In this document: positions 9,839 through 19,129 of the stretch, piece by piece
How the letters are laid out: each line of letters opens with the position of its first letter
Position numbering within the stretch: position 1 is the stretch's first letter
Origin: Paracoccus sp. MC1862
GTDB lineage: Bacteria > Pseudomonadota > Alphaproteobacteria > Rhodobacterales > Rhodobacteraceae
DNA: 64,000 nt
NCBI RefSeq assembly: GCF_016617715.1
Contig: NZ_CP067225.1
Span: 3,168,001-3,232,000 of the forward strand
Direction of reading: 5' to 3'
Program-made: the position numbers and the translations under genes
The notes under the pieces: model-generated
Seen by the model: the letters and a program-made list of their open reading frames with translations, nothing else
What the model was told of the DNA's origin: nothing
The model's database searches: none

Positions 9839-10953
9839 TCCTCCAGCCGCAGAAGGGCGGTCAGTGCCAGCAGCGCCGCGATCAGCGGGGGCGCGAAGGC
9901 GGCGAAGGCGGGCGGCACCTCGCCGGCCTCTCCCAGAACCTGCGTCAGGTTGCGCAGGAAGAACAGCCCCACGCCGGTGATGAAGGCGGTCAGCACCAGC
10001 ATCCCGCTGCGCCGCCCTCGCATCGGCCGCATGGTGAAGACGGCCGCGACCATCACCATCGCCCCCATCAGGAAGGGCCGGGCGATTTCCATCATCAGCC
10101 AGACCTTGTGGCGCAGGGCGGAAAAGCCCGCGCGTTCCAGCCCTTCGATGAAATCGGGCAACTGCCAGAAGGGGATCGCCTCGGGTGCGCCGAAGCCGTC
10201 GCGGATGCGCGCGGCGGTCAGTTCCGTGGGCAGCGTCATGCCGGGCAGGGCCAGCGCCGCGCTTTCGGGATTGGCGCTGCCGAGCCGCCATTCCTTCACC
10301 CCGGTCAGCGCCCAGGCGCCGTTGATGAGCCGCGCCGACTGCGCGACGATGCGGCGGACCGGGCCTTGGGTCGCGTCGAAGACCAGAAAGGTCGCGTTGT
10401 AAAGCGTGGTCGCGTCGGCGCTGGCGCGGCTCGCGCGGATCACGATCTGGCCGCCCTCGGGCCCGGTCCCGGCCGAGCCCGCCGGCACACCCTGCCGCAG
10501 CCAGACCGCGCCCCGTCCCAGCGAGACGGCCTGCGGCACCTCTCCGTTCGCCCGCGCGGCGGCCTCGTCGTAGCGCTTGGTGGTGGCTGCCACCATCGGG
10601 TTCATCACGCTGACGAGAATGGCGCCCAGGACGACCGCCGTGATGACGGGCGCGGCCACGATGCGCAGCCCGGACCGCCCGGCGGCGCGGATCGCCACCA
10701 TTTCCGAACTGCGCGACAGCCCCAGAAACAGCGCGATGCCCGCAAGCAGGGCGATCAGCGGCAGGATCGCATAAACGCCTTCGGTGATGTTCAGCGCCGA
10801 CAGGCCAGCCGCCCCCGCAAGGCCGATGTCGTCGCCGCCGAAGCGGCGGATCTGCTCGACGATGTCGATGAGGAAGAGGATCGCCACGAAGACTGCCGTC
10901 ACCAGCAGAAATTGCCGCAGGAAGCGTTGGGCGACATAGCGTTGCAGGATCAT
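9835..10953 (-). CDS. lptG: LPS export ABC transporter permease LptG
   Basis: LptG and LptF form the inner-membrane permease pair that extracts LPS for transport to LptD. The 372-residue protein has two transmembrane helices near the N-terminus and four C-terminal ones, around a periplasmic jellyroll (QGVPAGSAG... VLFDATQG region). It begins [15 protein letters not shown], the usual LptF/G opening. The start is ATG 10953, overlapping the lptF stop by four bases; upstream in-frame codons lie inside lptF. The partner ATPase LptB is not in the window. Confidence 0.95.
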   Translation of the reverse strand: MILQRYVAQRFLRQFLLVTAVFVAILFLIDIVEQIRRFGGDDIGLAGAAGLSALNITEGVYAILPLIALLAGIALFLGLSRSSEMVAIRAAGRSGLRIVAAPVITAVVLGAILVSVMNPMVAATTKRYDEAAARANGEVPQAVSLGRGAVWLRQGVPAGSAGTGPEGGQIVIRASRASADATTLYNATFLVFDATQGPVRRIVAQSARLINGAWALTGVKEWRLGSANPESAALALPGMTLPTELTAARIRDGFGAPEAIPFWQLPDFIEGLERAGFSALRHKVWLMMEIARPFLMGAMVMVAAVFTMRPMRGRRSGMLVLTAFITGVGLFFLRNLTQVLGEAGEVPPAFAAFAPPLIAALLALTALLRLEE

Positions 10954-12089
10954 GGCCCGACCTCGGCTTGGTCCGCCCCGCGCAGCCGCCGCGGCCGGGC
11001 CGCCACCCACAGCGCCGCCATGACCATAGCCGCGCCCGCAATCGCGGGCACATAGAGCAGCGGCCAGCTTTCCGGCGCCTTCGCCGCGCGGCTGGCGGCG
11101 GCAGTGGACAGGAAATGCACGAAGAGCAGCGCCACCACCGCCCAGATCACCTGCCGCCAGACGCCAAAACGCGAGAAGCCGCCCAGAAGCAGCATGGAAA
11201 AGCCCAGCAGCGCCCCCACCGGGGCGAGCAGAGGCTGCGCCAGCCGCTCGTGCCCTTCCGCCCGCGCGCGCTCGGCCGAGGCGCCGGTCGCGGACAGGAT
11301 CTCGGGGTCTGGATTCAGCAGCCGGGGCGTCGAATAGTCGCGCAGGTCGCGCCCGCGCCGCGCCGTGACGGAAAACAGCGCGCCGATGTCATAGGTCAGG
11401 TCGGCAAAGCGCGTGGTGGACAGGCGCGGCTCGGCCCCCGGCGCGCTGCGCAGCGTCTGGACCATGCCCCGCGCCATCACCAGCCGGGGGCCGGTCTCGC
11501 CGCGCAGGACCAGCGCCTCCTCGGCGGTGTAGATGGTCTGGCTGCCTGGGTTGCGCGCGTCTTCCAGGAACAGGTCGATCAGGCGGCCGTCGGGCGCGAT
11601 CTCGCCGATGAACAGGGTCACGCCGTCGCCGGGATGCTGGAAGGCGCCTGCGCGCAGGAAGCGGGCGGAAACGTTTTCTGCGATGTCGGCCTGCCGCTCG
11701 GCCAGCCGGGCGCGGGCCATGGGCACCAGCCCATGGGCGAGGATCGCGACCATCAGCCCGACCAGAAGCCCGAAGACCAGCGCCGGGCGCGCCAGCCGCC
11801 AGGGCGACAGCCCTGCCGCCTGCATCACCGTCAGCTCGGATTCCGACGCCAGCCGGTTGGTTCCGTAGGCCGTGGCCGCAAAGGCCGCCACCGGCAGCAC
11901 CAGCGCGATCACGACGGGCAGGGTCAGGGCCGTGAATTCCAGCACCACCAGCGCGGTCTGGCCATCCTGGATCAGTTGCTCGAACAGCCGCACGGCGCGG
12001 TTGATCCAGTAGACCGACACCAGCACCAGCGCGAAGAACCCGAACTGGGTCAGGAATTGCGACAGCATGTATCGGTCGATCCGGGTCAT
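10950..12089 (-). CDS. lptF: LPS export ABC transporter permease LptF
   Basis: This is the first gene of the minus-strand operon lptF-lptG-lptD-surA-pdxA-rsmA. The start ATG 12089 gives [20 protein letters not shown], a typical opening. The YjgP/YjgQ fold is visible: N-terminal helices ([20 protein letters not shown]), the [20 protein letters not shown] cytoplasmic coupling segment, a periplasmic domain, and three C-terminal helices. The length is 379 residues. The 142 bases upstream separate it from divergent pepA and should carry both promoters; I could not pick convincing -35/-10 boxes. Confidence 0.95.
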   Translation of the reverse strand: MTRIDRYMLSQFLTQFGFFALVLVSVYWINRAVRLFEQLIQDGQTALVVLEFTALTLPVVIALVLPVAAFAATAYGTNRLASESELTVMQAAGLSPWRLARPALVFGLLVGLMVAILAHGLVPMARARLAERQADIAENVSARFLRAGAFQHPGDGVTLFIGEIAPDGRLIDLFLEDARNPGSQTIYTAEEALVLRGETGPRLVMARGMVQTLRSAPGAEPRLSTTRFADLTYDIGALFSVTARRGRDLRDYSTPRLLNPDPEILSATGASAERARAEGHERLAQPLLAPVGALLGFSMLLLGGFSRFGVWRQVIWAVVALLFVHFLSTAAASRAAKAPESWPLLYVPAIAGAAMVMAALWVAARPRRLRGADQAEVGP

Positions 12090-12231
12090 GTCCCATCCTG
12101 GCTGCGGGCCCGTCCTGATTAGCCGGGCGAGGGGTCCGGCGAAAGCCCTTCGGGCCGCTGCCTGGCCGGTCTGGTCAAGGCGGCGGGTGGGGCTTAGGCT
12201 CTGCCACGCTCGCGCAACCGAAGGCTTCCCG

Positions 12232-13845
12232 ATGACCCATCCCGTCGAAATCCGTTTCATGCCCGCCGCCGACGCCGATCTTTCGGAACGCGAGGGGCGG
12301 CTTGCCCTGATCGTCGGCGAGCGCGACCAGTTGCCCAAGGGGCTGCCGGGCCCTGTCCGCAAGAGCCTGTCCCGCGCGCTGGGGTCGAAGGCATGGGCCG
12401 AGGTCAAGCCGGGCGGCGCAATGGAGATCGCCTTTCCGGCGGGCCTTGCCGCCGATGCGGTGCAGCTTGTCCGCCTGCCCCGCCGCGCCGATGCGGCGCT
12501 GGCGCGCAAGGCCGGGGCCGCCATCGGCGCCCGCATGGGCAAGGGCGAGGTCACGGTGGTCTGCGATCCGCGCACGCCGGTGGCCGACCTGACGCTGGGG
12601 ATCGCGCTGCGCGGCTATGACTTTCCGGCCTACAAGTCCGCGCCGCAGGCCGAGGCCGGGGCCGAGGAGACCGCCGGCGACCTGCCCGCCGCCGCGCCGC
12701 AAAGCACCACCCACGGCGCCGCGCCCGACGCGCGGCTGAATGACGCCGCGGGTGCCGAACCCGAGCCGGGCACGACCGGAAAAACCGCCGAGCCGCCGCA
12801 GCCGGAAAAGGCCCGCGTCACCGTCCTCTGCGCCGACCCCGAGGCGGCGGCGCGCGAGGCACAGGCGGGGGCGGCGCTGGCCGAGGGCGTGTTCTTCACC
12901 CGCGATCTGGTGAACGAGCCCGCGAACGTCCTGACCACCACCGATTTCGCTGACCGCCTGCTGGCGATGCGCGAGCTTGGCCTTGAGGTCGAGGTGCTGG
13001 ACGAGGACGAACTCGCGCGCCTCGGCATGCGGGCGCTGCTGGCGGTGGGGCAGGGGTCGGAAAGCCCCACCAAGGTCGTCGTCATGCGCTGGCAGGGCGG
13101 CGGGGAGGAAGCTCCCTTCGCGATCGTCGGCAAGGGCGTGGTCTTCGACACCGGCGGCATCTCCATCAAGCCCGCTCAGGGGATGGAGGAGATGACCATG
13201 GACATGGGCGGCGCGGGCGTCGTCGCAGGCGTCATGCGGACGCTGGCGCTGCGCCGGGCGAAAGCCAACGTCGTGGGCTTGGTCGGGCTGGTCGAGAACA
13301 TGCCCGACGGCCGCGCTCAGCGGCCGGGCGACATCGTGCGCTCGATGAAGGGCAACAGCATCGAGGTCGTGAACACCGACGCCGAGGGGCGGATGGTGCT
13401 GGCCGATGTCCTCTGGTACGCGCAGGACCGCTTCCAGCCTGCGGCGGTGGTGAACCTCGCCACCCTGACGGGCGCGATCATCGTGGCGCTGGGGCATGAG
13501 AAGGCCGGACTGTTTTCCAACGACGACGCGCTGGCGGGGGATCTGCTGAGGGCGGCGGATGCCACGGGCGAGGGGCTGTGGCGGATGCCGCTGGGGCCGG
13601 CTTACGACGATCTCATCAAGTCGCGGCTGGCGGACATGAAGAACTCGGGCGGGCGGCCCGCGGGGTCCATCACCGCGGCGCAGTTCCTGCAGCGCTTCAT
13701 CCGCAAGGGCACCCCTTGGGCGCATCTGGACATCGCGGGGGTGGCGCTGCCGCCGGGGGAAACCACGCTGGCGCCCAAGGGACCGACGGGCTGGGGGGTG
13801 ATGACGCTCGACCGGCTGATCCGCGACCGGTTCGAGGCGGAATAA
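12232..13845 (+). CDS. pepA: Leucyl aminopeptidase, M17 family
   Basis: This is a cytoplasmic two-metal aminopeptidase that removes N-terminal residues from peptides. The catalytic domain has the metal-binding [15 protein letters not shown] block and the M17 signature [10 protein letters not shown] at residues 381-390. The start ATG 12232 ([14 protein letters not shown]) is preferred over the longer open frame, which runs into lptF upstream. At 537 residues it is longer than the usual 480-500, because residues of about 139-193 are a Pro/Ala/Glu-rich linker between the N-terminal and catalytic domains. holC follows after nine bases, the same pairing seen in many proteobacteria. Confidence 0.95.
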   Translation: MTHPVEIRFMPAADADLSEREGRLALIVGERDQLPKGLPGPVRKSLSRALGSKAWAEVKPGGAMEIAFPAGLAADAVQLVRLPRRADAALARKAGAAIGARMGKGEVTVVCDPRTPVADLTLGIALRGYDFPAYKSAPQAEAGAEETAGDLPAAAPQSTTHGAAPDARLNDAAGAEPEPGTTGKTAEPPQPEKARVTVLCADPEAAAREAQAGAALAEGVFFTRDLVNEPANVLTTTDFADRLLAMRELGLEVEVLDEDELARLGMRALLAVGQGSESPTKVVVMRWQGGGEEAPFAIVGKGVVFDTGGISIKPAQGMEEMTMDMGGAGVVAGVMRTLALRRAKANVVGLVGLVENMPDGRAQRPGDIVRSMKGNSIEVVNTDAEGRMVLADVLWYAQDRFQPAAVVNLATLTGAIIVALGHEKAGLFSNDDALAGDLLRAADATGEGLWRMPLGPAYDDLIKSRLADMKNSGGRPAGSITAAQFLQRFIRKGTPWAHLDIAGVALPPGETTLAPKGPTGWGVMTLDRLIRDRFEAE

Positions 13846-13854
13846 GGCCGATTC

Positions 13855-14304
13855 TTGGGCAACGCGCTGTTCTATCACCTGACCCGCTCGACGGCCGAGG
13901 CGCTGGTGCCGTCGCTGGCGGCCAAGTCGCGGCAGGCCGGCTGGCGGGTGGAACTGCGCGGCACCGAATCCGCCCGCATGGCGCGGCTGGACGAGCTTCT
14001 GTGGCAGGGCGACGGCTTCCTGCCCCACGGCCTTGCGGGCGGGCCGCATGACGCGTTGCAGCCGGTGCTGCTGACCGTGGCCGGGCAGGACGAGCCGCCG
14101 GGCGCCGATTGCCTGATCGCAATCGACGGCGCGGCCATCGACCCGGCCGAATGTATTCGGGCACAACGGGTCTGCGTGGTCTTCGACGGCAACGACCCCG
14201 CGGCAGTAGAGCGCGCGCGGGATCAGTGGCGAAACCTGACGGGCGCAAGGGTTGCCGCGGAATACTGGTCCGAGGCCGCTGGGCGGTGGGAGAAGAAGCG
14301 GTGA
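13855..14304 (+). CDS. holC: DNA polymerase III subunit chi
   Basis: The chi subunit links the clamp-loader to single-strand binding protein. The 149-residue product starts at TTG 13855 and shows the HolC pattern: FYHLTRSTAEALVPSLAAKS at the N-terminus, then LDELLWQGDGFLPHGLAGG, the segment that in known structures carries conserved surface residues. It sits nine bases after pepA, as expected for a pepA-holC operon. The transcription unit probably ends at the hairpin plus T-run at 14396-14423. Confidence 0.93.
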   Translation: MGNALFYHLTRSTAEALVPSLAAKSRQAGWRVELRGTESARMARLDELLWQGDGFLPHGLAGGPHDALQPVLLTVAGQDEPPGADCLIAIDGAAIDPAECIRAQRVCVVFDGNDPAAVERARDQWRNLTGARVAAEYWSEAAGRWEKKR

Positions 14305-14349
14305 CAGGACGCCGGACCGGGATGCCGCGCCTCCGGCTGGATCCTCGGA

Positions 14350-14393
14350 CCGGGGCTCTGCCCCGGACCCCGGGATATTTGGGCAAAGAAGAA
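14350..14393 (+). repeat. Dispersed intergenic repeat, copy A
   Basis: The unit is a CCGGGG-ctctg-CCCCGG style hairpin followed by CCCCGGGATATTTGGGCAAA and GAAGAA. It lies just after holC. A degenerate inverted copy faces it at 14418-14442. Confidence 0.7.
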
Positions 14394-14395
14394 TG

Positions 14396-14423
14396 CGCCT
14401 GAAGCAGGCGAGCAGCCTTTTTT
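14396..14423 (+). terminator. Intrinsic terminator after pepA-holC
   Basis: A short stem CGCCT-gaagc-AGGCG (14396-14410) is followed by agcagcc and six T residues (14418-14423). The flanking AAGAA and TTCTT arms of the two facing repeat copies can extend the pairing. Confidence 0.55.
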
Positions 14424-14442
14424 CTTCGGCAAGATATCCGGG
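14418..14442 (-). repeat. Dispersed intergenic repeat, inverted copy A'
   Basis: Read on the minus strand the core is CCCGGATATCTTGCCGAAGA followed by A residues. It is a diverged copy of the unit at 14350-14393 in the opposite orientation, so the two copies face each other across the terminator. Confidence 0.5.
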
Positions 14443-14516
14443 ATGGTCGTATACGATGATGGGGTTGGCCCCCGGGTGGACCTCGGTCGCACAAGCGACG
14501 GTGCCTTGAGGCGGCC

Positions 14517-15092
14517 TCAGCGTTCCAGCACCAGCGTGCCGCCCTCGAAGCCCACGCGGGCGAATCTGCCGAGGTAGTCCATCCCCAGAAGCGAGCGATC
14601 CACCTCGCCCCGGATCACGATGGCGGGGACGTTCTGGTCCACGATGTCGCCGATGGCCACGCTGTCCAGCCGCACCGTGGCGGTCGGCACCAGCCCGTTC
14701 GCGGTGCGCGCCTGACCGGCGAAGGCCAGCCGGTCAAGGTCGATGCCCACCCGTTCCGCATCGCGCGGGCTGAGCGCCATGGACGACGCTCCGGTATCCA
14801 CGACAAAGCGCACGGGCACGCCGTTCAGCTCGGCCGTCAGGTGGAAATGGCCGTCCGGCCCGATGGGCACCTCGATCCGGGTCGGGCTGACCATCGCCTG
14901 GCGGGGCAGGACCTGCCGGCGGATGTCCTCCCACAGGCCGGCCGCCGCGATCACTGCGACGAAGATCAGCGTCCAGGCCATCACCGCGCGCGAGGTCGAG
15001 CCGGCGTTGCGGCGGAACTCGACCACCACGAACCCACCCAGCGCGAAGACCAGCAGCAGCAGGAACATCAGTCGGGCGGGATCGACGCTCAT
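14517..15092 (-). CDS. Membrane-anchored retropepsin-like aspartic protease (TIGR02281 type)
   Basis: The 191-residue protein has two N-terminal transmembrane segments (about residues 7-24 and 37-53) and then a single-domain aspartic protease fold. The catalytic motif VVDTGAS has its aspartate at residue 99, with the second hydrophobic-Gly element in SLLGMDYLGRFARV near the C-terminus. Such proteases act as homodimers in retropepsins. The protease domain is probably periplasmic, an inference from the topology. It is encoded opposite holC and tatA as a single-gene unit. The physiological substrate is unknown. Confidence 0.88.
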   Translation of the reverse strand: MSVDPARLMFLLLLVFALGGFVVVEFRRNAGSTSRAVMAWTLIFVAVIAAAGLWEDIRRQVLPRQAMVSPTRIEVPIGPDGHFHLTAELNGVPVRFVVDTGASSMALSPRDAERVGIDLDRLAFAGQARTANGLVPTATVRLDSVAIGDIVDQNVPAIVIRGEVDRSLLGMDYLGRFARVGFEGGTLVLER

Positions 15093-15315
15093 GCGGCGGG
15101 CTCCTTGTCGGGCGGATGGCGCCGATCTGGGGTCGGCAGCGGCAAAGCGCCAGCCTCGGGCCGGATTCCGGGGGAAAGAAAGGGGCCTGCGACGCTCTGA
15201 CCTGTGACCGCAAAGGGTCTTTCGGCCCGGCCCCCATGTCCTTATATGCAGTGAAACGGCCGCTCATGCCCGAGCGTCCGCGCCGGGCCCCGCGGCCCGA
15301 CAACGGAGAGAGACG

Positions 15316-15651
15316 ATGCACGCACCTTCACCCATGGCGCTTCTGCTGATCGCCATCGTCGTCCTGGTCCTGTTCGGCCGGGGCAAGGTCTCGTCCCTGA
15401 TGGGCGAGGTCGGCAAGGGGATCACCGCCTTCAAGCGCGGCGTGCGCGACGGCAGCGAGGAAATCGAGCGCACCGCCGACGCCACGACCGAGCGCGCCGT
15501 TACCGCTGAACGCACCGCCGACGATCTGGAACGCGCCGCCGCCAAGGCCCGCGCCGAGGCCGAGCGCATCCAGGCCGAAGCCGATGCTGCCCGCGCCAGC
15601 CGCACCGAGGCGCTGCGCGACGTGACCCCGCGCGACACCGACCGCCTGTAA
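15316..15651 (+). CDS. tatA: Sec-independent translocase component TatA
   Basis: TatA oligomerises to form the transport pathway for folded twin-arginine substrates. One transmembrane helix (MALLLIAIVVLVLFG) is followed by the hinge and the amphipathic helix GKVSSLMGEVGKGITAFKRG. The tail is a long charged, Ala/Glu/Arg-rich coiled-coil-like segment. The total of 111 residues is somewhat longer than many TatA proteins. The ATG at 15316 follows an ACGGAGAGAG ribosome-binding site. It is the first gene of tatA-tatB-tatC. Confidence 0.95.
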   Translation: MHAPSPMALLLIAIVVLVLFGRGKVSSLMGEVGKGITAFKRGVRDGSEEIERTADATTERAVTAERTADDLERAAAKARAEAERIQAEADAARASRTEALRDVTPRDTDRL

Positions 15652-15675
15652 GTCGAACGAGCACACGGGAAAGTC

Positions 15676-16194
15676 ATGCTGGATGTCGGCTGGACCGAGC
15701 TTCTGCTGATCGGGGTGGTGGCGCTTATCGTCATCGGCCCCAAGGATCTGCCGGTGATGTTTCACACGCTTGGCCGCATCCTGTCGCGTGCCCGTGGCAT
15801 GGCGCGCGAATTCTCCTCGGCGATGGAGGACGCGGCAAGAGCCTCGGGCGTGCAGGAGGCCACCAAGGAATTGCGCGACCTGCAGAAGCTGACCAGCACC
15901 AAGTCGATGGGCCTGGACGCGCTGGGCCGCGCCGCCGACAAGTTCGAGAAATGGGACCCGCTGCAGCCGGTGCGCGAGGGGAAGGAGGGCAAGTCCGCCA
16001 TACCCGATCCTTCCGCGCCGAAGCCCCCGAAGCCTGAGGCCAAGGCGGACCCCGCCCCCGCAGCTTCCGCCCCCGGGGGGGAGGAGAAGGTCGTGGCCCC
16101 CGCCGCGCCGCCCGCCACCGGCGCACCCTCGGCCGAGGCGCCACAACCCGGCGCCCGCCGGCTGCACGCCGTCCGCCGCACCGACCGGAGCTGA
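15676..16194 (+). CDS. tatB: Sec-independent translocase component TatB
   Basis: TatB forms the substrate receptor with TatC. The start MLDVGWTELLLIGVVALIVIG, with its conserved Glu in the first helix and the GPKDLPVMFHTLG hinge, is diagnostic. An amphipathic helix follows and then a Pro/Ala-rich tail from about residue 110. At 172 residues it is normal for alphaproteobacteria. The start is ATG 15676; the stop is three bases before the tatC TTG. Confidence 0.96.
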   Translation: MLDVGWTELLLIGVVALIVIGPKDLPVMFHTLGRILSRARGMAREFSSAMEDAARASGVQEATKELRDLQKLTSTKSMGLDALGRAADKFEKWDPLQPVREGKEGKSAIPDPSAPKPPKPEAKADPAPAASAPGGEEKVVAPAAPPATGAPSAEAPQPGARRLHAVRRTDRS

Positions 16195-16197
16195 GGC

Positions 16198-17052
16198 TTG
16201 GCCCAACGTCCTGACGACATCGACGACAGTTCCGCCCCGCTGATCGAGCATCTGGCCGAGCTTCGCACCCGCCTGATCTGGTCGGTGATGGCTTTTGTCG
16301 GTGCCGCCATCCTGTGCTATTTCGTCTGGAAGCCGATCTTCGACTTCCTGACCCATCCGATCTGCGGGGCGCTGGCCAAGCGCGGGCAGGAATGCGGGCT
16401 GATCATGCTGAAGGTGCAGGAAGGCTTCTTCCTGGCCATGCAGATCGCCATGTTCGGTGGCTTCATTCTCGCCTTCCCGGTGATCGCCTATCAACTGTGG
16501 CGCTTCATCGCGCCGGGGCTTTATCGTTCGGAAAAGAACGCCTTCCTGCCCTTCCTGGTCGCCTCGCCGGTGATGTTCATGATCGGCGGCGCCTTCGCCT
16601 ATTACATCATCCTGCCTTGGGCCTTCGATTTCTTCCTGGGCTTCCAGAGCGGCCCGCTGGACCTGCCCGACGATCCAACCGTCCCGGTCGCCACCGACGA
16701 CCGGATGGCGGGCATCGTCTTCCAAGGCTCGATCAGCGAATACCTGTCGCTGACGACCAAGTTCGTGCTGGCTTTCGGCCTGTCGTTCCAACTGCCGGTG
16801 GCGCTGACGCTGATGGGCAAGGCGGGGCTGGTGTCGGCAGCGGGGCTTGCCTCCATGCGGCGCTATGCGGTGGTGCTGATCCTCATACTGGCCGCCATGG
16901 TCACGCCGCCGGATGTCATCAGCCAGCTTGTGCTGTTCACGGTGATCTACGCGCTTTACGAGGTCGCTATCCAGCTTGTGAAACGCATCGAAGCGAAACG
17001 AGAGGCGCAGTTGCGCGCGGAAGGGCTGTGGGTCGATGTTGATGACGACTGA
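16198..17052 (+). CDS. tatC: Sec-independent translocase component TatC
   Basis: TatC is the six-helix membrane receptor that binds the twin-arginine signal. The start is TTG 16198 after ctgaggc. The N-terminal motif [19 protein letters not shown] is the classic TatC block, followed by helices ending at about residue 255 and a charged C-tail. Residues FRSEK-like ([12 protein letters not shown]) and PPDVISQ are also family-typical. The length of 284 residues is normal. The stop lies inside the next gene, overlapping it by 17 bases. Confidence 0.97.
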   Translation: MAQRPDDIDDSSAPLIEHLAELRTRLIWSVMAFVGAAILCYFVWKPIFDFLTHPICGALAKRGQECGLIMLKVQEGFFLAMQIAMFGGFILAFPVIAYQLWRFIAPGLYRSEKNAFLPFLVASPVMFMIGGAFAYYIILPWAFDFFLGFQSGPLDLPDDPTVPVATDDRMAGIVFQGSISEYLSLTTKFVLAFGLSFQLPVALTLMGKAGLVSAAGLASMRRYAVVLILILAAMVTPPDVISQLVLFTVIYALYEVAIQLVKRIEAKREAQLRAEGLWVDVDDD

Positions 17053-17884
17053 TCCCGCGCTGACGCGGATCGCCGATGCGCTGGACCGCCTGTCGCCGCC
17101 GCCTGCACCGTCCCCCAGCTTCACCGAGGCCGAGGCCTATGTCTGGCACACCGGCCCTGACCGGCTTGACCCCGTTCGCCGCGTGAACCGGGTGCCGCTG
17201 GATCAACTGGTCGGCATTGACCGCGCCCGCGACACCCTTCTGGCCAACACGCTGCAATTCGCCCGCGGCCATGCGGCGAACAACGCGCTTCTGTGGGGTG
17301 CGCGGGGGATGGGAAAATCCTCGCTGGTCAAGGCCGTCCATGCCGAGGCGGTGGCGCAGGGCCTGCCGCTGGTGCTGGTGGAAATCGCCCGCGACGACCT
17401 CGATTCGGTCGGGCGGCTGCTGGCGATCCTGGCCGACAGCGACCGGCGTTTCGTCCTGTTTGCGGATGACCTGTCGTTTTCCGGCGACGACGCGCAATAC
17501 AAGTCCCTGAAGGCGGTGCTGGATGGCGGCCTTGCCGGGCGCCCGCCGAACGTGGTGCTTTATGCGACCTCGAACCGGCGTCACCTGATGCCGCGCGACA
17601 TGATCGACAATGAACGCGCGACCGCCATCCACCCCGGCGAGGCGGTCGAGGAAAAAGTCTCGCTGTCCGACCGCTTCGGCCTGTGGCTTGGGTTCCACAC
17701 CTGCGGGCAGGACGAATACCTGGCGATGATCCAGGGCTATTGCGCCGCCTACGGGCTCAAGGTCGATCCCGCCACCCTGCGGGCGGAGGCCATCGAGTGG
17801 CAGGCCACGCGCGGGGCGCGCTCTGGCCGGGTTGCCTGGCAATTCTTCACCGATCTGGCGGGGCGCAGGGGGCTGTCGCTCTAA
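17036..17884 (+). CDS. DUF815 family AAA+-like ATPase
   Basis: The 282-residue protein carries a Walker A motif [19 protein letters not shown] around residue 85-100, a Walker B-like [10 protein letters not shown], and [12 protein letters not shown] as a sensor segment. These place it in the DUF815 ATP-binding family. The start is ATG 17036, or ATG 17042 two codons later; both overlap tatC, so translation is coupled. The role is unknown. Position directly after tatC suggests, but does not prove, a link to export or membrane-protein handling. Confidence 0.88.
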   Translation: MLMTTDPALTRIADALDRLSPPPAPSPSFTEAEAYVWHTGPDRLDPVRRVNRVPLDQLVGIDRARDTLLANTLQFARGHAANNALLWGARGMGKSSLVKAVHAEAVAQGLPLVLVEIARDDLDSVGRLLAILADSDRRFVLFADDLSFSGDDAQYKSLKAVLDGGLAGRPPNVVLYATSNRRHLMPRDMIDNERATAIHPGEAVEEKVSLSDRFGLWLGFHTCGQDEYLAMIQGYCAAYGLKVDPATLRAEAIEWQATRGARSGRVAWQFFTDLAGRRGLSL

Positions 17885-18007
17885 GCCGGGGGCTTTGCCT
17901 GTCTTTCCGGTGCAAGCCGATTTTTAGGTTCTGACGGGGCGACGCTAACCTGCCGGAAAGGATTTTCCGCCAGATTCGCCGCAGGACATTGGCGATTCGG
18001 GCAGGCG

Positions 18008-19129
18008 ATGCAGGCCGCGGCAGAAAACGGGAAAGCGCCGGCGGGCGGATCGGCTCTGCGCCGCCATGTTGCGGCCGCGGGGGCGCGCCGGGCCGCTGCA
18101 GGTGCCGCATCCGAAGCGGCCGCCCTGCCAATTTCCACGGGACGCGGGCTGGACCGGATCGTCGCCGGGGCGATCGGTCGGGCGGCGGATCGGGTCCACG
18201 GACTGCGCCTGTTCTTCGATCGGCTGGACTATGACCGGGCCGCCCTGGCCGAACTGGCCGAGCTTTTCCCCGAACGGGCGCTGATTTCTGTCGTCGAGGG
18301 GCCGGGCGAAGCCCTGGGGGTCGTCGCAATCTGCCCCGGCCTTCTCGGCGCGGTGATCGAGATGCAGGCCACAGGCCGCATCTCGGCCCGTGCGCCCTCG
18401 GTGCGGCGGCCGACACGGGCCGATGGCCTGATCTGCGCCGATCTCATCAACGCCTGTCTTTCCGAACTGGGCGAGGAACTTGTCCTGCCGCCCGATGGAG
18501 AGGGACTGCGCGGTTTCCGCTACGCGAGCTTCCTTGAGGACCCCCGCCCGCTTGAGTTGATGCTGGAGGACGGCAGCTTCCATCTTGTGCAGGCCCGGCT
18601 TCGCGCCGGCGAGACCGGCCAGCGCGACGGCCGCATCCTCATCGCGCTGCCGGCGCGGCCAGAACCCGCCGCGCGTCCCGCGACTGCCATGGCAGTGGAC
18701 AAACCCGCACTGGCCCCCGCAGGAGCTTCCGCCGCGGCGACCTTGTCCGAGGCGGTCCGCGCGGCTCCGATCGACCTTGCGGGGATTCTCTGCCGCCGCA
18801 TGATCTCGCTGGGGGAACTGCGAGGGCTGATGCCGGGCGACATGATCGCCCTGCCGCCGCATGTGCTGGCGAATGCCAGTCTTGAGACGGCAACGGGCCA
18901 GGTGCTGTTCCGCGGCAAGCTGGGCGAGCTTGCAGGCCGACACGCCCTGCGCCTGACACGCGATGCAGAGAAACCGGCCGTCCCCGAACCAGCCGCCAGG
19001 GATCAGGGTGCCGGCGCATTGACCGGGCCGATCCACCGGGATGCTGGTGAGCCGCCGATCGCCGACCTGGACGCGCCCGACGAGTTCCGGCACGGCGACA
19101 TGGCATCGCTGCCCCTGAAAGCCGGCTGA
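18008..19129 (+). CDS. FliM/FliN-type protein with C-terminal SPOA domain, away from flagellar genes
   Basis: The C-terminal region from about residue 255 to 315 (IDLAGILCRRMISLGELRGL, MPGDMIALP, ATGQVLFRGKLGELAGRHAL) fits the SPOA (surface presentation of antigens) domain of flagellar switch proteins. The middle region (RIVAGAIGRAADRVHGLRLFF, EALGVVAICPGLLGAVIEM) resembles the FliM core. The first 40 residues are Ala-rich and low complexity. FliM/FliN build the cytoplasmic C-ring that binds CheY. No other flagellar gene lies within the window, so it is either an orphan or part of a scattered set. The start ATG 18008 is the most upstream; a later start is possible. Confidence 0.75.
   Translation: MQAAAENGKAPAGGSALRRHVAAAGARRAAAGAASEAAALPISTGRGLDRIVAGAIGRAADRVHGLRLFFDRLDYDRAALAELAELFPERALISVVEGPGEALGVVAICPGLLGAVIEMQATGRISARAPSVRRPTRADGLICADLINACLSELGEELVLPPDGEGLRGFRYASFLEDPRPLELMLEDGSFHLVQARLRAGETGQRDGRILIALPARPEPAARPATAMAVDKPALAPAGASAAATLSEAVRAAPIDLAGILCRRMISLGELRGLMPGDMIALPPHVLANASLETATGQVLFRGKLGELAGRHALRLTRDAEKPAVPEPAARDQGAGALTGPIHRDAGEPPIADLDAPDEFRHGDMASLPLKAG

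Noticed and set aside
7478..10402. 974-codon open frame on the plus strand
   Set aside because: It is entirely antisense to lptD and part of lptG. The translation is Arg/Gln/Gly/His-rich with no domain, a known artefact of high-GC third positions.
9839..11053. Extension of the lptD frame upstream through lptG
   Set aside because: The signal peptide starting at 9838 and the ATGA overlap with the lptG stop show the true start. The rest is a shadow of lptG.
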